Shown here: piece by piece, positions 12,257 to 24,254 of the stretch
Layout of the letters: each line of letters opens with the position of its first letter
Position numbering within the stretch: position 1 is the first letter of the stretch
Assembly (NCBI RefSeq): GCF_902686445.1
Contig: NC_062225.1
Span: forward strand, 94,620,173 to 94,684,172
Direction of reading: 5' to 3'
DNA from: Sciurus carolinensis
Lineage: Eukaryota > Chordata > Mammalia > Rodentia > Sciuridae
DNA: 64,000 nucleotides
Position numbers and translations under genes: made by a program
The notes under the pieces: model-generated
The model's input: only the letters and a program-made list of their open reading frames with translations
Databases searched by the model: none
Told to the model about the DNA's origin: nothing

Positions 12257-12478
12257 TTAGGGTTTAGATATGAGGTGTCCCCTAAAAGCTCACGCGTAAA
12301 GCAATGCAAACATGTTCAGAGGTGAAATGATCAGATCATGAGAGTCATGACCCAATCGCTGCATTAATCCACTGGTACAGATAACTGGGCAGTAACTGTA
12401 GGTAGGCAGGGTGTGACTGGAGGAGGTGGATCACTGAGGTATGAATTTGAGATTTATATTTTGTTCCTAGTGAGCAGA

Positions 12479-12540
<62 letters not shown>

Positions 12541-12733
12541 TCCTGGTTACCATGTTTGGAACTAATTCCCACCACCAGGCACTTCCAACATGATGTTGCC
12601 TTACCTACAGCACAGCTATGGAGTCAGTAGACTATGGACGGAACCCCTAAAACCATGAGCCAATTAAACTTTTCCTCCTCTGAGACCCCCTTTCAATTTT
12701 TTTTTTCACGATAATGAAAAATCTGACTAAAAA
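12257..12733 (+). repeat. 5' LTR of the MaLR element
   Basis: Matches the 3' LTR (14592-15003) in word order from the GTGTCCC start to CATGAGCCAATTAAACTTTTCCTCC. It differs mainly by an expanded CT microsatellite at 12480-12539. Both LTRs are diverged. Confidence 0.7.
12480..12539. repeat. (TC)n microsatellite, about 29 units
   Basis: An uninterrupted TC dinucleotide run inside the 5' LTR. The 3' LTR has only a short GAGCTCTCTCTGTG at the corresponding place, so the run expanded after insertion. Confidence 0.95.
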
Positions 12734-14591
12734 GGAATTGGTACTAAGAAGTGGTGTCATTGCTGTGACTAACCTGACAACCATGTGGTTCAGAAGCTTT
12801 TGGAGTGTTTTTGTTTGTTTCTTTGTTTGTTTTGAGTTTTGTGGGAGGAATTTTGGAAAGTTTAGAGACGCAAGCTGGAAAAGATTAAGAATGTTAGCAA
12901 TTGAGTTTAATGAGTGATTCTGGTGGGAATTCAGAAGAACAGAAGGCAGATAGGATTGTGGAAAGTAAAGACTGAGGTTTAAGAGGAGAAGGACTCTATA
13001 TTGGAAATTGAACTACAGGTCATTTGTATTAGGTTCTGACTAAGAAGTTGACTACATTTTGCCCATGTCCTGAGACATTCTGTGAGGCTGAATTTGAAGA
13101 TAATAGACTAATTAATATCTGGCAAAGGAAATTTCAAGGCAGCACAGCATTCAGGTCATGGCACAGGTATTGATGGTGACTTTTAGCCAAGTTTACTGGG
13201 ATAATCATGAGCAAAAAGCAGGGCAGAAAGATTTGAAAAACTTTCTCTTCGACCAAAAAAAAAAAAAAAAAGAGTAAAACTAGGCCTAAGGGAGGAGTAG
13301 TTGTTAAGACATTACAGTCACTAAAGAGATGCTAAGTACTTTACTTGGAACCAATTGGAAAGATGACTTGAGGACAGCTCAGGAATAGACCAGACTCATT
13401 TCAGGCTCAAGGGCATAAAAGTAAAAATTCCATTAGAAGAGAGCATGGAGACATCCTGCTTGCAGGGGTACCTAGGAAGTTGTTTCACTGTGTCATGCCA
13501 CATACTCAGAGGTCACTGTTACCACAGTCCCAGGAACCCTTACTATTGCTTGAGATGATGTCAGACCTTGGTGTCACCCATGTGGTGCTGGTTCTACAGG
13601 ATTGCATGCTGCTGGAGTTAGGGGGTCTTGGAGGTTTCCACTGAGATTTCAAAGGAAGGCCAGCCAAAGTGTAGCAGGGTCAGAATCTCCTGAAAGAGCA
13701 ATGAAGGAAGATGTAAGAAAGAAACTGAAGCAACAGTGGAGACACCCTGAGATTAAGAGATGACAGTTCCATGGAATGTCTTCTGAGAAAAGTTGCAGGA
13801 ATTGAACAGATGCAAGCCAAGAGAGAGACCATGTGGGCTTCAACCAGCAACGCCACAGAGTCAGAGCTACACCTGCCTTTTGGAGAGAACATCATGATTC
13901 CATGTACCCCAGATGCTGAATATACAGCTGCAAACTTTTTTGCCTAGCTGGATTTTGGTCTTGTTTTGGTTTTATCCCTTCTTTCTATGCCTCTACCTCT
14001 TCCTTTGGGAATGGAAATGTTCACTCCATACCCTTATGTATTGGATATATGTAACTTGCTTTTGATCTTTGAAGGGAGAAACACCTATGAGTTCCCCAAG
14101 TCTCAGATGAAATTTTGGACTTAGACTGTTGTCAGATGTGGGTTGGCCTCTCGGGAAGGGAGTGGGTGCGACAGTGCCCCTCAACTCAGACACCGGGAGC
14201 AGGTTCTGTGACGCAGACTCGATTTATTCAGGAAGTGCAGTAGTTATATATGGAGTGAGAACCAATTGTATTAATGAGACAGCCAGGTCACTGCTCAGGT
14301 CACATGTTCACCATACCGTACCACAGGGAAGAGCAGACTTCTACTGGGGACTAGGGAGGCCCAAGAGGCATTGGGTCATCACAGAGTGTACTCATATGAC
14401 ATAAAGAGAGCCCAGTTTTCTGTGCTCAAGCCAGTCCATACCTTGGATCCATGCCTGGTACACCCCAGGATTCTCCTCATTGGACTTTTGAGCAATGCTG
14501 GAACTGTTAAGATCATGGGGACTCTTGAAAACGAACTAAATATATTTTGCGTTATGAGATAGGCATGAGCTTTTGAGGGCCAGGGACAGAA

Positions 14592-15003
14592 TGTTATGGT
14601 TTATAAATAAAGTGTCCCTCAAAAGTTCATGAGTGAGGCAATGCAATAATTTCCAAGTATGAAATGATTATGAGAGTTTTAACCTCATCAGTGTATTACT
14701 CCACCAATATGGATTAATTGCACAGTAACTGTAGGCAAATAGTGCATGACTGGAGGAAGCAGGTCATTGAAGGTGTGGCTTTGGGGTATATGTTTTCTCC
14801 CTGGTGAGTGCAGAGCTCTCTCTGTGCTTCCTGGTTGTCATATTCTGAGCTGTTTCCCTTTGCCATGCCCTTCTGCCATCATGTTCTGCCTCACCTCAGA
14901 CCTAGAGCTATGGAGTGGGCTGACAAACCATGAGCCAAACAAACTTTTTCTCCTTTAAGTTGTTCTTTTCATGTGTTTTAACCACAGTGACAAAAAGCCT
15001 GCT
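14592..15003 (+). repeat. 3' LTR of the MaLR element
   Basis: Starts at TGTTATGGTTTATAAATAAA and ends near CACAGTGACAAAAAGCC, with the CATGAGCCAAACAAACTTTT polyadenylation-region word shared with the 5' LTR. Confidence 0.7.
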
Positions 15004-16944
15004 ACCCTATACTTTTATGCATACAAGGTACCATGGTCAGTGTGTGTGTGTGTGTGTGTATGTGCATGAATACATATTAATATACATACACACATATAAA
15101 TATGACATTTTTGCTATATTTTATGAAAAGACTAAGCTGTACACATAGTAATGAAATATGCCTGTGACTGCTAGTCTGTACACTGGGCAGATATCAAGCC
15201 ATTCACCCCAACAGGCATCATGTTTTCCATCATAGCCTTTGTGACACATTCATACAAACCCCATATGGAAGCTTCTGCAGGGTGGCCCACTGCTGGCATT
15301 TACAGCTATTTGACTGTGGGAGGGCATTTTGTTCAACTTTTACTGACATTTCTGTCCATTGGAATGGAAGACAATCATTTCATGTTAACATGGCTTTTGC
15401 ACATTTAGCTGAGAATTCTGATTTCAAGCTTGGTCCAGGTAGAGAGCAGAAGCACCTGTGTCAAATGTCACCAGTGACTCAGCTTCTACACTTTCTTCAT
15501 CTCTGCTCCTCGAGAGCGTTCAGCACAACACTTCTGTGTGTCCCTCAGTGGAGGATGTGACCTTCCTCATCTGTGGGAAGCTTTATCCTAGCAGCTTACA
15601 TCATCTTTGATATGAACTGTCCAGGTACCACTGACATCAACTCTAACTGAAGGCGAAAGCTCAGTAAACAGTGCACAGGCATCTTACACTTACTTCATTC
15701 TTCTGAAATAACAGAGAAAGAAAGAATGAGAAAGACTAAAATGCCTCTGGAAACTTGACAGGTTTCCCCTTTGACAGAACGTCCTGTGGGCCTGGGCAGG
15801 TTAACCACCTAACCGTCAGCTGGACTTCATCTGAGGACTTGCTGTGAGGTAGCAAGTGAAGGGCCAATAGTTGGATTCGTCCAAGGCTTGAAGGTTTTGT
15901 TTTGTTTCTTGTCTAATTATTACATTTAGGAACCAGTTCACCCTTAGCCTCCAAAATGCAGTTACATCTGGACTGCAGTCAAATGTGTTTGTCTCAAGAG
16001 TCAGGTATTTCTCATCTTCACCAGACTTGGTGTCTTTTTTCTTATAAAATCCCTACTTGGAGTTTCTTCCCATGGCAGCTGTGACTACTACCCCAAACAG
16101 CGCATGGCAATGGGGGAAGAGGTTGTTTGTGTTTGGCTTTCTTTTGTTCGAGACAAAAAGCTCCTCACTGCACTCTCTTTCCTCCATATGGGTGGTCCTC
16201 TTTCAGTGCCTGGGTCTCATCCTTTCCATTCCAGAAGTGCATGTGGATCCACAAGGGTCCTTGCCTTGTGCTGGTAACACATGCACCTCTCAGCAACCAA
16301 GGTAGCTCCTCTTTGGGCCACCTGTTCAGTTTACTGTCCTGCTTTCCACCATCAAGTCTTGGACAATGTCTCTGCCTTTGTCACCTTCCAGCTTTTCACC
16401 TTCGACTCTCTCATCCACTCAGCATAGCTGGCTCTACACCTGCCACTCGGCACCACCCCACAGGGCATTCTCTGCAACAGAGCTTCCAGAGGCTGCTTGG
16501 CAGACTGATCTCTTCTCCCCTTCCCAGGTGCCACATTGGCTGAACTCCATGACCTTCCATGGCCTAGCCTGCTCTTCTGTCCCACCCCCAGCACACACAC
16601 CTGACTGCACTGGTCTTGTTGCTCTTGGCCTGCCTTCCATTCCTAGATGCTAATTCTCCTCTGTGGCTCTGCCCAGACATCTCTACTTCACTCAGACCCA
16701 CAACCTGGTTAAATCCTTATTAATTAGAACATAATACAAAAGCCTAAAACAAAGATGTCCCAAACGAGTTGATTCCCTCCTCTTAAATACCACCCCTTCA
16801 TATTGACTTAGTTTGGGACCATTCCAGTCCCCAGGTCACATCCGCAAAACCTGACAAGCTTTTTGCTCTACTCTGCCCTTCACTTCCAGTGGTCGCCAGT
16901 CTCTGCATACCTAGCCATCTCTTCCTTCCAGTCTTCTGTTTCTA
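15004..16944. other. Intergenic sequence with a short (GT)n run
   Basis: A (TG)n microsatellite lies at 15041-15059. The rest is unassigned. Reading frames of 60-140 codons occur here on both strands, for example around 16127-16653, but several overlap in different frames and none has recognisable domains, so they are treated as chance. Confidence 0.5.
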
Positions 16945-17770
16945 ACCTGCTGTGTTGGTCAGGGTTCTCCAAACAAAAGAACCAATAAGATATGAGTATC
17001 ACACATAGAAATACACCAGTCTTAAGGAACTGGCCATGAGTTAAGACTGGTGAGTCCAAAGTCCACAGGGTGGCCAGCAGGCCAGAAACCCAGGAAAGCC
17101 AGTGTGTGTCCTGAGCATCTTACCGACTAGGGGTCTGTTGGCGAGTTAACTCATTTTATTATGCAGCTCACAAGGTATCACACATCAGTTCAAACCTATT
17201 CTAATCCTAACCTGTTTCTCCTAGTGCTGAACCCAGAGCATGCTCACCACAACGTGTCTTAGTCCAGGAGCTGAGGTTCAGTTCCTCCTCAGCCATGGCA
17301 GCGATCTCAGGAGAGCCCGGCCTGAGGCCTTCTCTCTGACACCGTGTAGTTCTGCTCCGGTTCTGCTGCTCCAAAGGCTTTGGGGTTCAGTGCAGTTTAT
17401 AAGTTCTAGTTGTGGGTGTGCACCCATGGTTACACCCCTCTGGTGTGTTGGATGAGCTGGGCCTAGCCTCGGCTTGCCCCTTCAACCTCACCAAGGTGTC
17501 CATGGTGTCCAGCACAGGAGCAGATAGATAAGCACCAGGCTGGACTAACATTTACACTTCTAACATGCTCACTATAGTGTGGCAATTCCAGTCTGAAAGA
17601 CTGCTGGAGAATTCCTCTGCTCAAGAGGAGGCCGGCCTTTGTTCTATGACTGGCTGAGACCCATCCATATTAGGGAGGGCAATCTGCTTCATTCAATGAC
17701 GCTACCAGAATGAAAGATGACCACAGCTCTGAGCATCACCACTCAGGTAAGTTGACACACAAAGGAACCA
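16945..17770 (-). mobile_element. MLT2-like ERVL LTR, antisense, interrupted
   Basis: The plus strand starts with TGGTCAGGGTTCTCCAAACA and AGAACCAATAAGATATGAG, then a TGGTGAGTCCAAAGTCCACA word. It ends with GGGAGGGCAATCTGCTTCATT and GTAAGTTGACACACAAAGG. These are the reverse complement of the two ends of the MLT2 family of ERVL LTRs. The middle (about 17185-17560) does not follow the family and may be an insertion or strongly diverged. The element is non-coding. Confidence 0.6.
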
Positions 17771-18325
17771 TTGTACCACTAACAGTGCTGCTGCTTCCAC
17801 ACACATGAACACAGCACCCTCCCCCACTCTCCTTCAGTTCCTCCTGATTTATAAATGGTGCCACTCATCACCCAGCCTCTCTCCTGCTGCTGCTGGCAGA
17901 TCGACTGCAGACCCCTCTGCGGTCGGGTACCCTCCTGCTGCACACACATGTACCGTGAGCTCCTGGGGACAAATTCCCAGAGCCGTTCAGTCCATTTGCA
18001 CTTTTTCTTGCCCTCATGTCTTTCAAAGTGAATATCAGGAAGGAAATGTTCTCAGTCAATACTTCCAGTACAGCAGCAAGAACTGTCCACGTAGACATTT
18101 CTCTGTCAGTATCTTACTACTTCAGTTCCATTCTTCCAGTAAATCATCTGTTTACAAGGTGGGAGATTGTAGACATAAATAAAATTAATGTCAATTAATT
18201 TGTCAAATAAGAATGTCTTAACTATATCTACAGAAGTTAATGTGTTCAATGCTCATATGTGAATTCATTAACCCCTATTCAAAAAGGTGGTAAACAATTA
18301 CCATAATACCCTCATCAAAACAAGA
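17771..18325. other. Intergenic sequence, nothing assignable
   Basis: No gene, RNA or repeat recognised in this stretch. Confidence 0.4.
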
Positions 18326-18475
18326 AAATTTAACTTTTATTGAAAATCTACTCTGTATTAGATGCAGTGCTAAACCCTTTACATAAGCAATCTCCTCAAC
18401 TGACAACATCTAGCTGTGAATACAGGGGGCTGAATACAGACCAGCAACCAGCGGCACTGAGGCCCACAGTTCCCA
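18326..18475 (+). mobile_element. MIR SINE fragment
   Basis: The order TTTTATTGAAAATCTACTCT, GATGCAGTGCTAAACCCTTT, ACATAAGCAATCTC and finally CACTGAGGCCCACAG follows the ancient mammalian MIR consensus (TTTATTGAGC..., CACTGTGCTAAGC..., AACTGAGGCACAG). Confidence 0.6.
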
Positions 18476-18571
18476 CCTCAAGAGGTGGAGGTCTTAACTT
18501 CACATCTACTTGGCACTCACTGCAGGCCGAAGCTTCCCCACACCATAAAAACAGGGTTTCTGCAGATGACC

Positions 18572-18575
18572 AAAA

Positions 18576-18618
<43 letters not shown>

Positions 18619-18621
18619 ACA
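18572..18621. repeat. (AAAT)n microsatellite
   Basis: About twelve AAAT units in tandem after the word GATGACCA. It may be a decayed retroelement tail. Confidence 0.92.
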
Positions 18622-19639
18622 AAATTCCCTGGTAAGTTACTGCCTGTTTAAAGGAATATAGGAACATGGTTAGTAAATTTGGGCCCAGGCTCAAATTCCA
18701 GAGTCCCTGGCTTAGGATTCTCTCAGGACTGCTGCTGCTGCCCGAGAGGCAGTGACAGGAGTCAGGTACCACCAAACAACTGGAAAGGTTTGTCCTCTGA
18801 CTTGACACCAGGCCTGGTGAGTAAATGCCAGCTTGACTGTGGGCCCCAGGCACATCACTCTCCAGGCACAGTCCCTCAACCCTGGAACAACACTTTGATT
18901 ATTTTCATATTTTTTTTTAATATTCTCTCTCCACCTGTCACTCTCTCCACTATTTTTATCTAGAAGTACCATATTTTCCAACAAGGTTATCTGCGAAGTG
19001 TGGTCCTAGGCTTCTTCCTTCCCCCAAGACCGCTGGGCACCTCCTACTGCTTTCTCCCCACCAGGTGGCTGTGTCCACTTCTAGTGCCCTCTGCACTAAA
19101 GGCCGGTTTCTGGACAAAGCAGATACCACACCACAGCCATGTAGGGTAGGAACATTCAACTGCAACTTCGGAAATTCCTCGCATCCCACAGCCACGTCCA
19201 CATAGGAGATAACGCATGTATATCACTTGTCTGGTAGATATTTTTAGTCCTTTATCCAATGTCTGGAAAGAATGGAATTTTGGAAACATTTTCTTACACT
19301 CTCAGCATTCTTAGGACGCTGCCCTGCCTGGTGAGCCTGCAGTTTCACCATCGCCTTGATTACGTAAGCAGCAGTGCCTCTGGGCCTTTGGTCCAGCTCT
19401 TCCCAAAGGCCTTGACCCCGCTGGGGTCCTGAATTTCTTCTCCCCGAGATTGACCCTGACCTCCAAGGTTTTCTTTCGTTTTATATCCTCTTCTTTTCTG
19501 ATACTCTGTGCTCAGGTAGAGACAGGAAATCAGGCAAGGTTCCAAGCACGCTGAGATCACTTTAAGAAATCAAAGGACACAGGGCACTTGCCTGGAGGAA
19601 CCCGTCCTCTCTGCCCTCCCCTTCTCTAGAAACGCCCCT
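18622..19639. other. Intergenic sequence upstream of FAM110C
   Basis: No gene seen. GC content rises towards 19640, where the FAM110C CpG island begins. Confidence 0.4.
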
Positions 19640-20193
19640 GTCTGCCAGTGCCCTGAGGGACTCCGGGGACTGGAAGGAAGTGGCAGATACCCTGCGCTGA
19701 GAGGCGACGGTCCCTCGCATCCCTGCTCCGGAGGACGGTTTGTCCCGCTCTGCTAGCTGAAAGGATAGAAGAGAGGCTAGGGGCCTGGGTCAGAGGAGTG
19801 GAGTCTAGGGACCAACAAGGGCGGGGACACTGAGGGGAGGCGCGGAGATTGGGACCCAGAGGGCGGGGACACCCGGCAAGAGGTGAGGGGGCGGGGACAC
19901 CGGGCCGGAGGTGAGGAGGTGCGTACCGACAGGGGCGGTGACCCGGCAGGAGACTGGGCGGCGAGGGCCTGGGGCTGGGTGGCGGGTGGCGGCAGGCAGG
20001 CGGGAGGAGCCAGAGGGCGGGGCCTGGGGTGATTCACCTGCCGAGCGGACTCGGACTCGCCCCAGTTCCGGACCTGGGCGGCCCGGCCCTGCGGCGCCAC
20101 TCCCCACCCCGAGCGGACTTCGGAACTGTCCTGGGACCCACGGGCTCCGAAACTCGGGCGGACGCGAGCCCGGCAGGTCTGTGCCCTGCGAGG
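19640..20193 (+). promoter_or_regulatory. FAM110C: FAM110C CpG-island promoter and 5' UTR
   Basis: GC- and CpG-rich DNA leads into the FAM110C start, and the island continues through the coding exon to about 21010. GC boxes (GGGCGGGG or GGGGCGG, Sp1-type) are visible near 19819, 19861, 19890, 19933 and 20017. The first four lie in imperfect repeats of about 30-43 bp sharing GCGGGGACAC. No TATA box is seen at a convincing distance. Broad, housekeeping-like initiation is inferred. The exact start site cannot be placed from sequence. Confidence 0.75.
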
Positions 20194-21162
20194 ATGCGCG
20201 CTCTGCCTGCCCAGGATGCATCCGCCAGCGAACGGCCACCTCCCCCGGACCCCGAGGAGGTGCGGGACCCGCACGCGGCGCGGCCGGCGCGCAGGAGCGC
20301 GGTGGAGAGGCTCGCTGCGGACCGAGCCAAGTACGTTCGAGGCCTGCCGGGGACCCATGCGGACCCCGCTTCCGAGAGCGGCAGCCCCGGGGCGCCCGCG
20401 GGGCAGCACTGCGACCCGGCTGCTCCGGCCCGCGTCCCAGCACCGGTAGCGCGCAGGGTTATCGCGCGGAAGCCTCTGAGGCCTGACTCACTGGTCATCT
20501 ACCGGCAAAAATGCGAGTTCGTCCGAGGGCCAGGTACCGACGGCCCCAGGGGAGGCCTGGTGAAGAAATTTTTCCAGGGACCAGGCAAAGACAAGGCCCT
20601 GGAGCCCTACCAAACAACCGGGGCAGGGGAGGAGAGCAAGGCGGGCGGCGGGGAGGCCGCACCCATCAAGCCTTGCCAGGAGGCTGCGACCGCTCCCCGA
20701 CTCCCTATCGGGGGCCCAGAGCCCCGCGCCCCCGCCTTGCCCTCAGTTGCACCCCCGGGGGCCCAGGCGGCGCGCACCGGCGTGGAGCTGCGGGTGGCCA
20801 GACGTCGAGGGCTGCAGCGCTCACAGTCAGACCTCAGCTCCCGCTACTCTCTGTCCAAAGCCGAGTTTGACACCTTTTTCCAGTACTGTGGCCTGGATCC
20901 CGAGGTGATCGAGGCTCTTGGGAAGGAAAACTTCTCCGCGGGGTCCGACCATGTCGCCCTCAAGGTGCGCAGCGTAAGTGTGGCCACTTCCGACAGCGGC
21001 TTCTCCCGGCACAGCGACGGGGACAACGATGGGCTGCAGGAGGAGGAGCTCGTAGAACAGGTGCCCAGCACCACGTCTGTAGTCGAGAGGAATGCCCGCA
21101 TCATCAAGTGGCTGTTCACGTGCAAGAAGGCCAAGGAGACCTCCAGCCAGGGGCCTGCGTGA
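20194..21162 (+). CDS. FAM110C: FAM110C, centrosome/microtubule-associated protein
   Basis: This encodes 322 residues, close to the 321 of human FAM110C. The ATG at 20194 has A at -3. The frame is open upstream to 20029, but no other in-frame ATG lies between, and MRALPAQD matches the family start. Two conserved family regions are visible. The N-terminal one has SAVERLAADRAKYVRG (35-50) and RRVIARKPLRPDSLVIYRQK (87-106). The C-terminal one has LQRSQSDLSSRYSLSKAEFD (207-226), YCGLDPEVIEALGKENF (231-247) and ERNARIIKWLFTCKKAKE (298-315). A low-complexity, proline- and glycine-rich linker joins them. Human FAM110 proteins bind the spindle-pole protein CSPP1 and localise to centrosomes and microtubules; FAM110C has been linked to cell spreading and AKT signalling. 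The single coding exon is normal for the family. No lesion is visible, so the gene is probably functional. Transcription runs towards the telomere. Confidence 0.95.
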   Translation: MRALPAQDASASERPPPPDPEEVRDPHAARPARRSAVERLAADRAKYVRGLPGTHADPASESGSPGAPAGQHCDPAAPARVPAPVARRVIARKPLRPDSLVIYRQKCEFVRGPGTDGPRGGLVKKFFQGPGKDKALEPYQTTGAGEESKAGGGEAAPIKPCQEAATAPRLPIGGPEPRAPALPSVAPPGAQAARTGVELRVARRRGLQRSQSDLSSRYSLSKAEFDTFFQYCGLDPEVIEALGKENFSAGSDHVALKVRSVSVATSDSGFSRHSDGDNDGLQEEELVEQVPSTTSVVERNARIIKWLFTCKKAKETSSQGPA

Positions 21163-21190
21163 AGTCCTGCGTTCAAGACCAGGAACCCAG

Positions 21191-21196
21191 GTGCGT
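21191..21196 (+). other. FAM110C: Candidate splice donor after the FAM110C stop
   Basis: CCCAG|GTGCGT occurs 28 bp after the stop codon. It fits the two-exon structure known for human FAM110C, in which the coding region is essentially in exon 1. The acceptor was not located with confidence. Confidence 0.4.
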
Positions 21197-21901
21197 GCCC
21201 AAAAATCTTGAGTGGGGGTCGGGAGTCTGTGTGCCTGCTTGCTGAGTACCGCCAAACTGAATGCTGTCCAGTTACAACTGATGCTTAGAATACAGTCCCA
21301 TACGTTGGTAAGGGCCCCAAGATCTTGATGGAGATGCAAAAGCTCCTGGTGGAATCACTGCAGCCAGAGGGAAAGGGCCAGAGATGCAGGTGCCCGCAGG
21401 TCAGTGCCGTTCTTTCCAGCGTGATGCATTTGATCGCCTGGAAATGTCACACTGAGTTTAAATAGAGGAAATCAAAAGTATAAAAGATTCGGGGGGGGGG
21501 GGCACTTTTACTCCCCTGAATTATCACCCCCTGCCTTGAAAGTAGCCTCAGAGTCCTAGTGCATGTATGCACAGGGACACACTTGTTGTGGAACTACTTG
21601 AGGTCCTATGCATCTGTAGCCCAGGTGGGTGCTGTTGTCTCATCTTCCATGCCTTTTCCCAAAGGTCCTTACAGTGCTAAGAACTCTCCAAGGGATTTTT
21701 GGCACAGTTTGTCAAGTTGGCAGTTGGTTTAGCGAGAAAAGATCCTTATTTGGTTAAATTTTATTTAAATTGTTTTGAGGGCTTCTGTTTTATGAACTGG
21801 AGAAATTGGACTATAGTTCAAATTGCTATGAGTCTAGTAAATAATGTATCGCTTTCTGAACTGCTATGATTCTGTAGTTTTTCCCTCTGATGATAAAACA
21901 G

Positions 21902-21907
21902 AATAAA
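21902..21907 (+). terminator. FAM110C: Candidate FAM110C polyadenylation signal AATAAA
   Basis: ACAGAATAAAATTATTTCC follows a long AT-rich stretch resembling a vertebrate 3' UTR end, 740 bp after the stop codon. A TTCAGTTCTTCAGGTGG stretch lies 40 bp further on. Use of the site is inferred. Confidence 0.4.
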
Positions 21908-24254
21908 ATTATTTCCTTTGAATACCAGTAGCACAGGTTTCACCTTCAGTTCTTCAGGTGGAGGGACTGAGGTGTGTTTATTCTCCATTGCCCTCTCACT
22001 CCCTGTGATATTTAGGGAATAGCAAAGAGAAGGCCATTTTCAGGGTTCTCTTTGAGAACCAAGAATTTAGATCCAGTAACATGTCTTTTTCTATCAACCT
22101 TCAATAACAAACAACTTGCTATAAATTCTTTAAAAATCATCAGATACTAATTGAAGACACATAATTGGCCTGTAGAATCCTGGAGGGTTGCCACAGAAAT
22201 GCTTGCACACAGCTTACCTATATTTGAAGATGGGGGAAAAGTCCCAAGAACTTCTCTGAGTGGCCTTAATACAGAGAGGTGAAAAAATAGCAAGGAGAGG
22301 CGAATTCATTATTTTCTTGAACATGGAAGAGTCATTTTACTAGATCAGACTAAATCCCCAAAGAACATACATAGGCAAGCAAATGTAAAGAAATAGGTTG
22401 TACTTTTCATGAGTTGCTGTTTGGATGTGAAATGAGTGGATGCTGGCAGGGACATGCCGTGGCTGCTGTGGGCGCCGAGGTGTGGGGAGCAGGCACTATC
22501 CTGGGGCATGTGGTCTGGCATGAGTGTCCAGGGGCTTGTCTCCTGTGCTTTAATCCAGGCCTCCTTGTCTTGAAATGAAGGGAACAGGCAGATGGTGTCC
22601 AGCCTTGGTGTTTCATTTCTGTTTAATCACCGATTTGTGTGTCTGTGTTCTGAGATCAAAAACTGGAAGGTAAGCAAGCAGATACTGCCTAATGGACAGC
22701 TGAGGAAGCAGCAAGTGAAGGAGCCCTCCAGGTGGCCAGTGGGTGAAAGGGGACCATTTTGTGCCAAGGTGACAAGGGTACACCATGAAAACAGAAGCCC
22801 CCTGATCCCTCCAGACCCACCCCCATCACTGGAAGAAAACTTGGATTTACTATGCAAAATGATCTTTCCAAGCCTTTTCAGGCTTGGACATATGAAAAAT
22901 ATGTTAGAAGTTTAGTTCAGTTGTAAGAACATGCACCTGTGCAAAGGGCAGTTCATTGAGGCAACTGGAAGAGTGGGGACTGGTGTGGGAAAGCACCCAG
23001 GGAGGGTGGATGTAGGACAGAGGTTCACAACTTTCATTGCCCACCCTGTTTTTCTCTCCAGCTTCATCCTATTTATTTCAAGTGGGGACACATCACTTGC
23101 CTTCTGAGCTGTTGTTGCGAGAGCAGGTCACCCAGAGCTGTCCTGGCTACTGTCTAGCCCTGGCCATCACCAGCACAGCATTTACCTCACAGACTCACTC
23201 CCCCAGATGCACAGGCAGGCTGTACTCTTGGAAAGTGCAAGGGCTGAGAGCAGCATGGGCCTCCTCCAGCTTACCTGCTGGCTGGCTGCTCAGGACCATA
23301 GCCCACTCCATGTGGCCACCTCCACCCTCTTGTTTCCTCTGAGGAGCAGTGTCCAGGGTCCCAGGCCCAAGGTCCACAGCTGGGGTGTACATAGGGACTG
23401 CAAGGTGGCCCCCGCTTTCTTCACACAAGTGACTGTCTGGACAGTCCCCTGAGCTCTGCAAGATGTGGTAGCCCGGAGCCAAGCTTCACCTTTCCTCTAG
23501 TTTGCCAGAACATTTGTGCTGTAATTCTCAAAGTTTCATGTAAGGATTTAATGAACAATTTAGAATAATTGAGATGAAAGGTAGGCTCTATAAGTAAATA
23601 ATACAAATGTATCTTACACAGAGGTTTTCCCTCTTGGCAGACAGAGCTTTATAAATTTTAATAAAAATATCACATCTAGAATTAAAAGTTTATACATTCT
23701 TGTCCCACGGGGTAAAAATGTTTCCTTGTGAGATTTAAAAGTATCAGAACTGAAATATGACTCGTAGAGTCTGCATTCTGCCCACTGGGGACCCTTGTGT
23801 AATGGATCATTACATATGGACACGGGCAGTTCTGGTGCTCTGTGTCTCAGGGTACAGTTCAGGAGAATTACTCTTCAATTCCCTGGCTCTTAGTTACCTT
23901 CTGTTCATCAAATTGAATACTTAGTTACCTTCATCAAATTGAGTACTTGCCAAAATTTAGGTCTTTCTGACTATCTTTTGCATAAAAATTATAACTTGCT
24001 GGTTATGTTAGAAACTGATATAATAGAATAGTAACTTGCTCTTTGGGATAATTAGAGATAAACATTGTTTAATATCAAGACAAAAACTTTCAGACCTTCC
24101 GTTACCTCCACATTTTTCTTTGATAAAGAAGGGCAACCTCTGGAAGTCCACTGAGAGCCCATGGGAAGAATTAGGTCTTGCATTTGAAAGATGCAGTGGC
24201 ACACAACACATGGACAGGGACACCCTGTCTCTGCTCCTTTCTTTGCTCCTCTAG
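21908..24254. other. Intergenic or FAM110C intronic sequence
   Basis: Mostly unique sequence. A good splice-donor word (GGAAG|GTAAGC) occurs at 22670 at the end of a short open frame (22592-22669), but no matching acceptor or known protein was found. A tandem duplication of about 30 bp lies at 23891-23946. Nothing else can be assigned. Confidence 0.4.
23891..23946. repeat. Tandem duplication of about 30 bp
   Basis: TTAGTTACCTT, CATCAAATTGA and ATACTT/GTACTT occur twice in the same order, the second copy lacking a few bases. This is probably a replication-slippage duplication. Confidence 0.75.

Larger units (their letters stand above)
12257..15003 (+). mobile_element. ERVL-MaLR type LTR retrotransposon with both LTRs
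   Basis: Two similar segments in the same orientation (about 12257-12733 and 14592-15003) bracket about 1.9 kb. Each begins with GTTTA-GATATGAGGTGTCCC-like or GGTTTATAAATAAAGTGTCC sequence. Each continues with the words AACTGTAGGCA and CTGGAGGAGG/CTGGAGGAAG, then a CT-rich stretch, and ends with CCATGAGCCAA(T/A)(T/C)AAAC. This is the layout of mammalian MaLR LTRs. The internal part opens with GGAATTGGTACTAAGAAGTG, typical of MaLR internal DNA. MaLRs lack genes of their own, and no reading frame of retroviral type is seen. This is an old non-coding copy. Confidence 0.72.
21163..21907 (+). other. FAM110C: Probable FAM110C 3' UTR region
   Basis: Non-coding sequence after the stop becomes AT-rich from about 21720 and leads to a canonical AATAAA. 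A poly-G run lies at about 21491-21502. If the donor at 21191 is used, part of this would be intron. Confidence 0.4.

Noticed and set aside
16127..16653. Overlapping open frames (up to 138 codons) in intergenic DNA
   Set aside because: Three frames and both strands are open together, with no family resemblance and no splice or promoter context that favours one.
19777..20498. Long minus-strand open frames (up to about 210 codons) opposite the FAM110C start
   Set aside because: Open frames are common by chance in CpG islands because stop codons are AT-rich. They overlap each other in different frames, have low-complexity Pro/Arg/Ser content and no recognisable domain. FAM110C on the plus strand explains the region.
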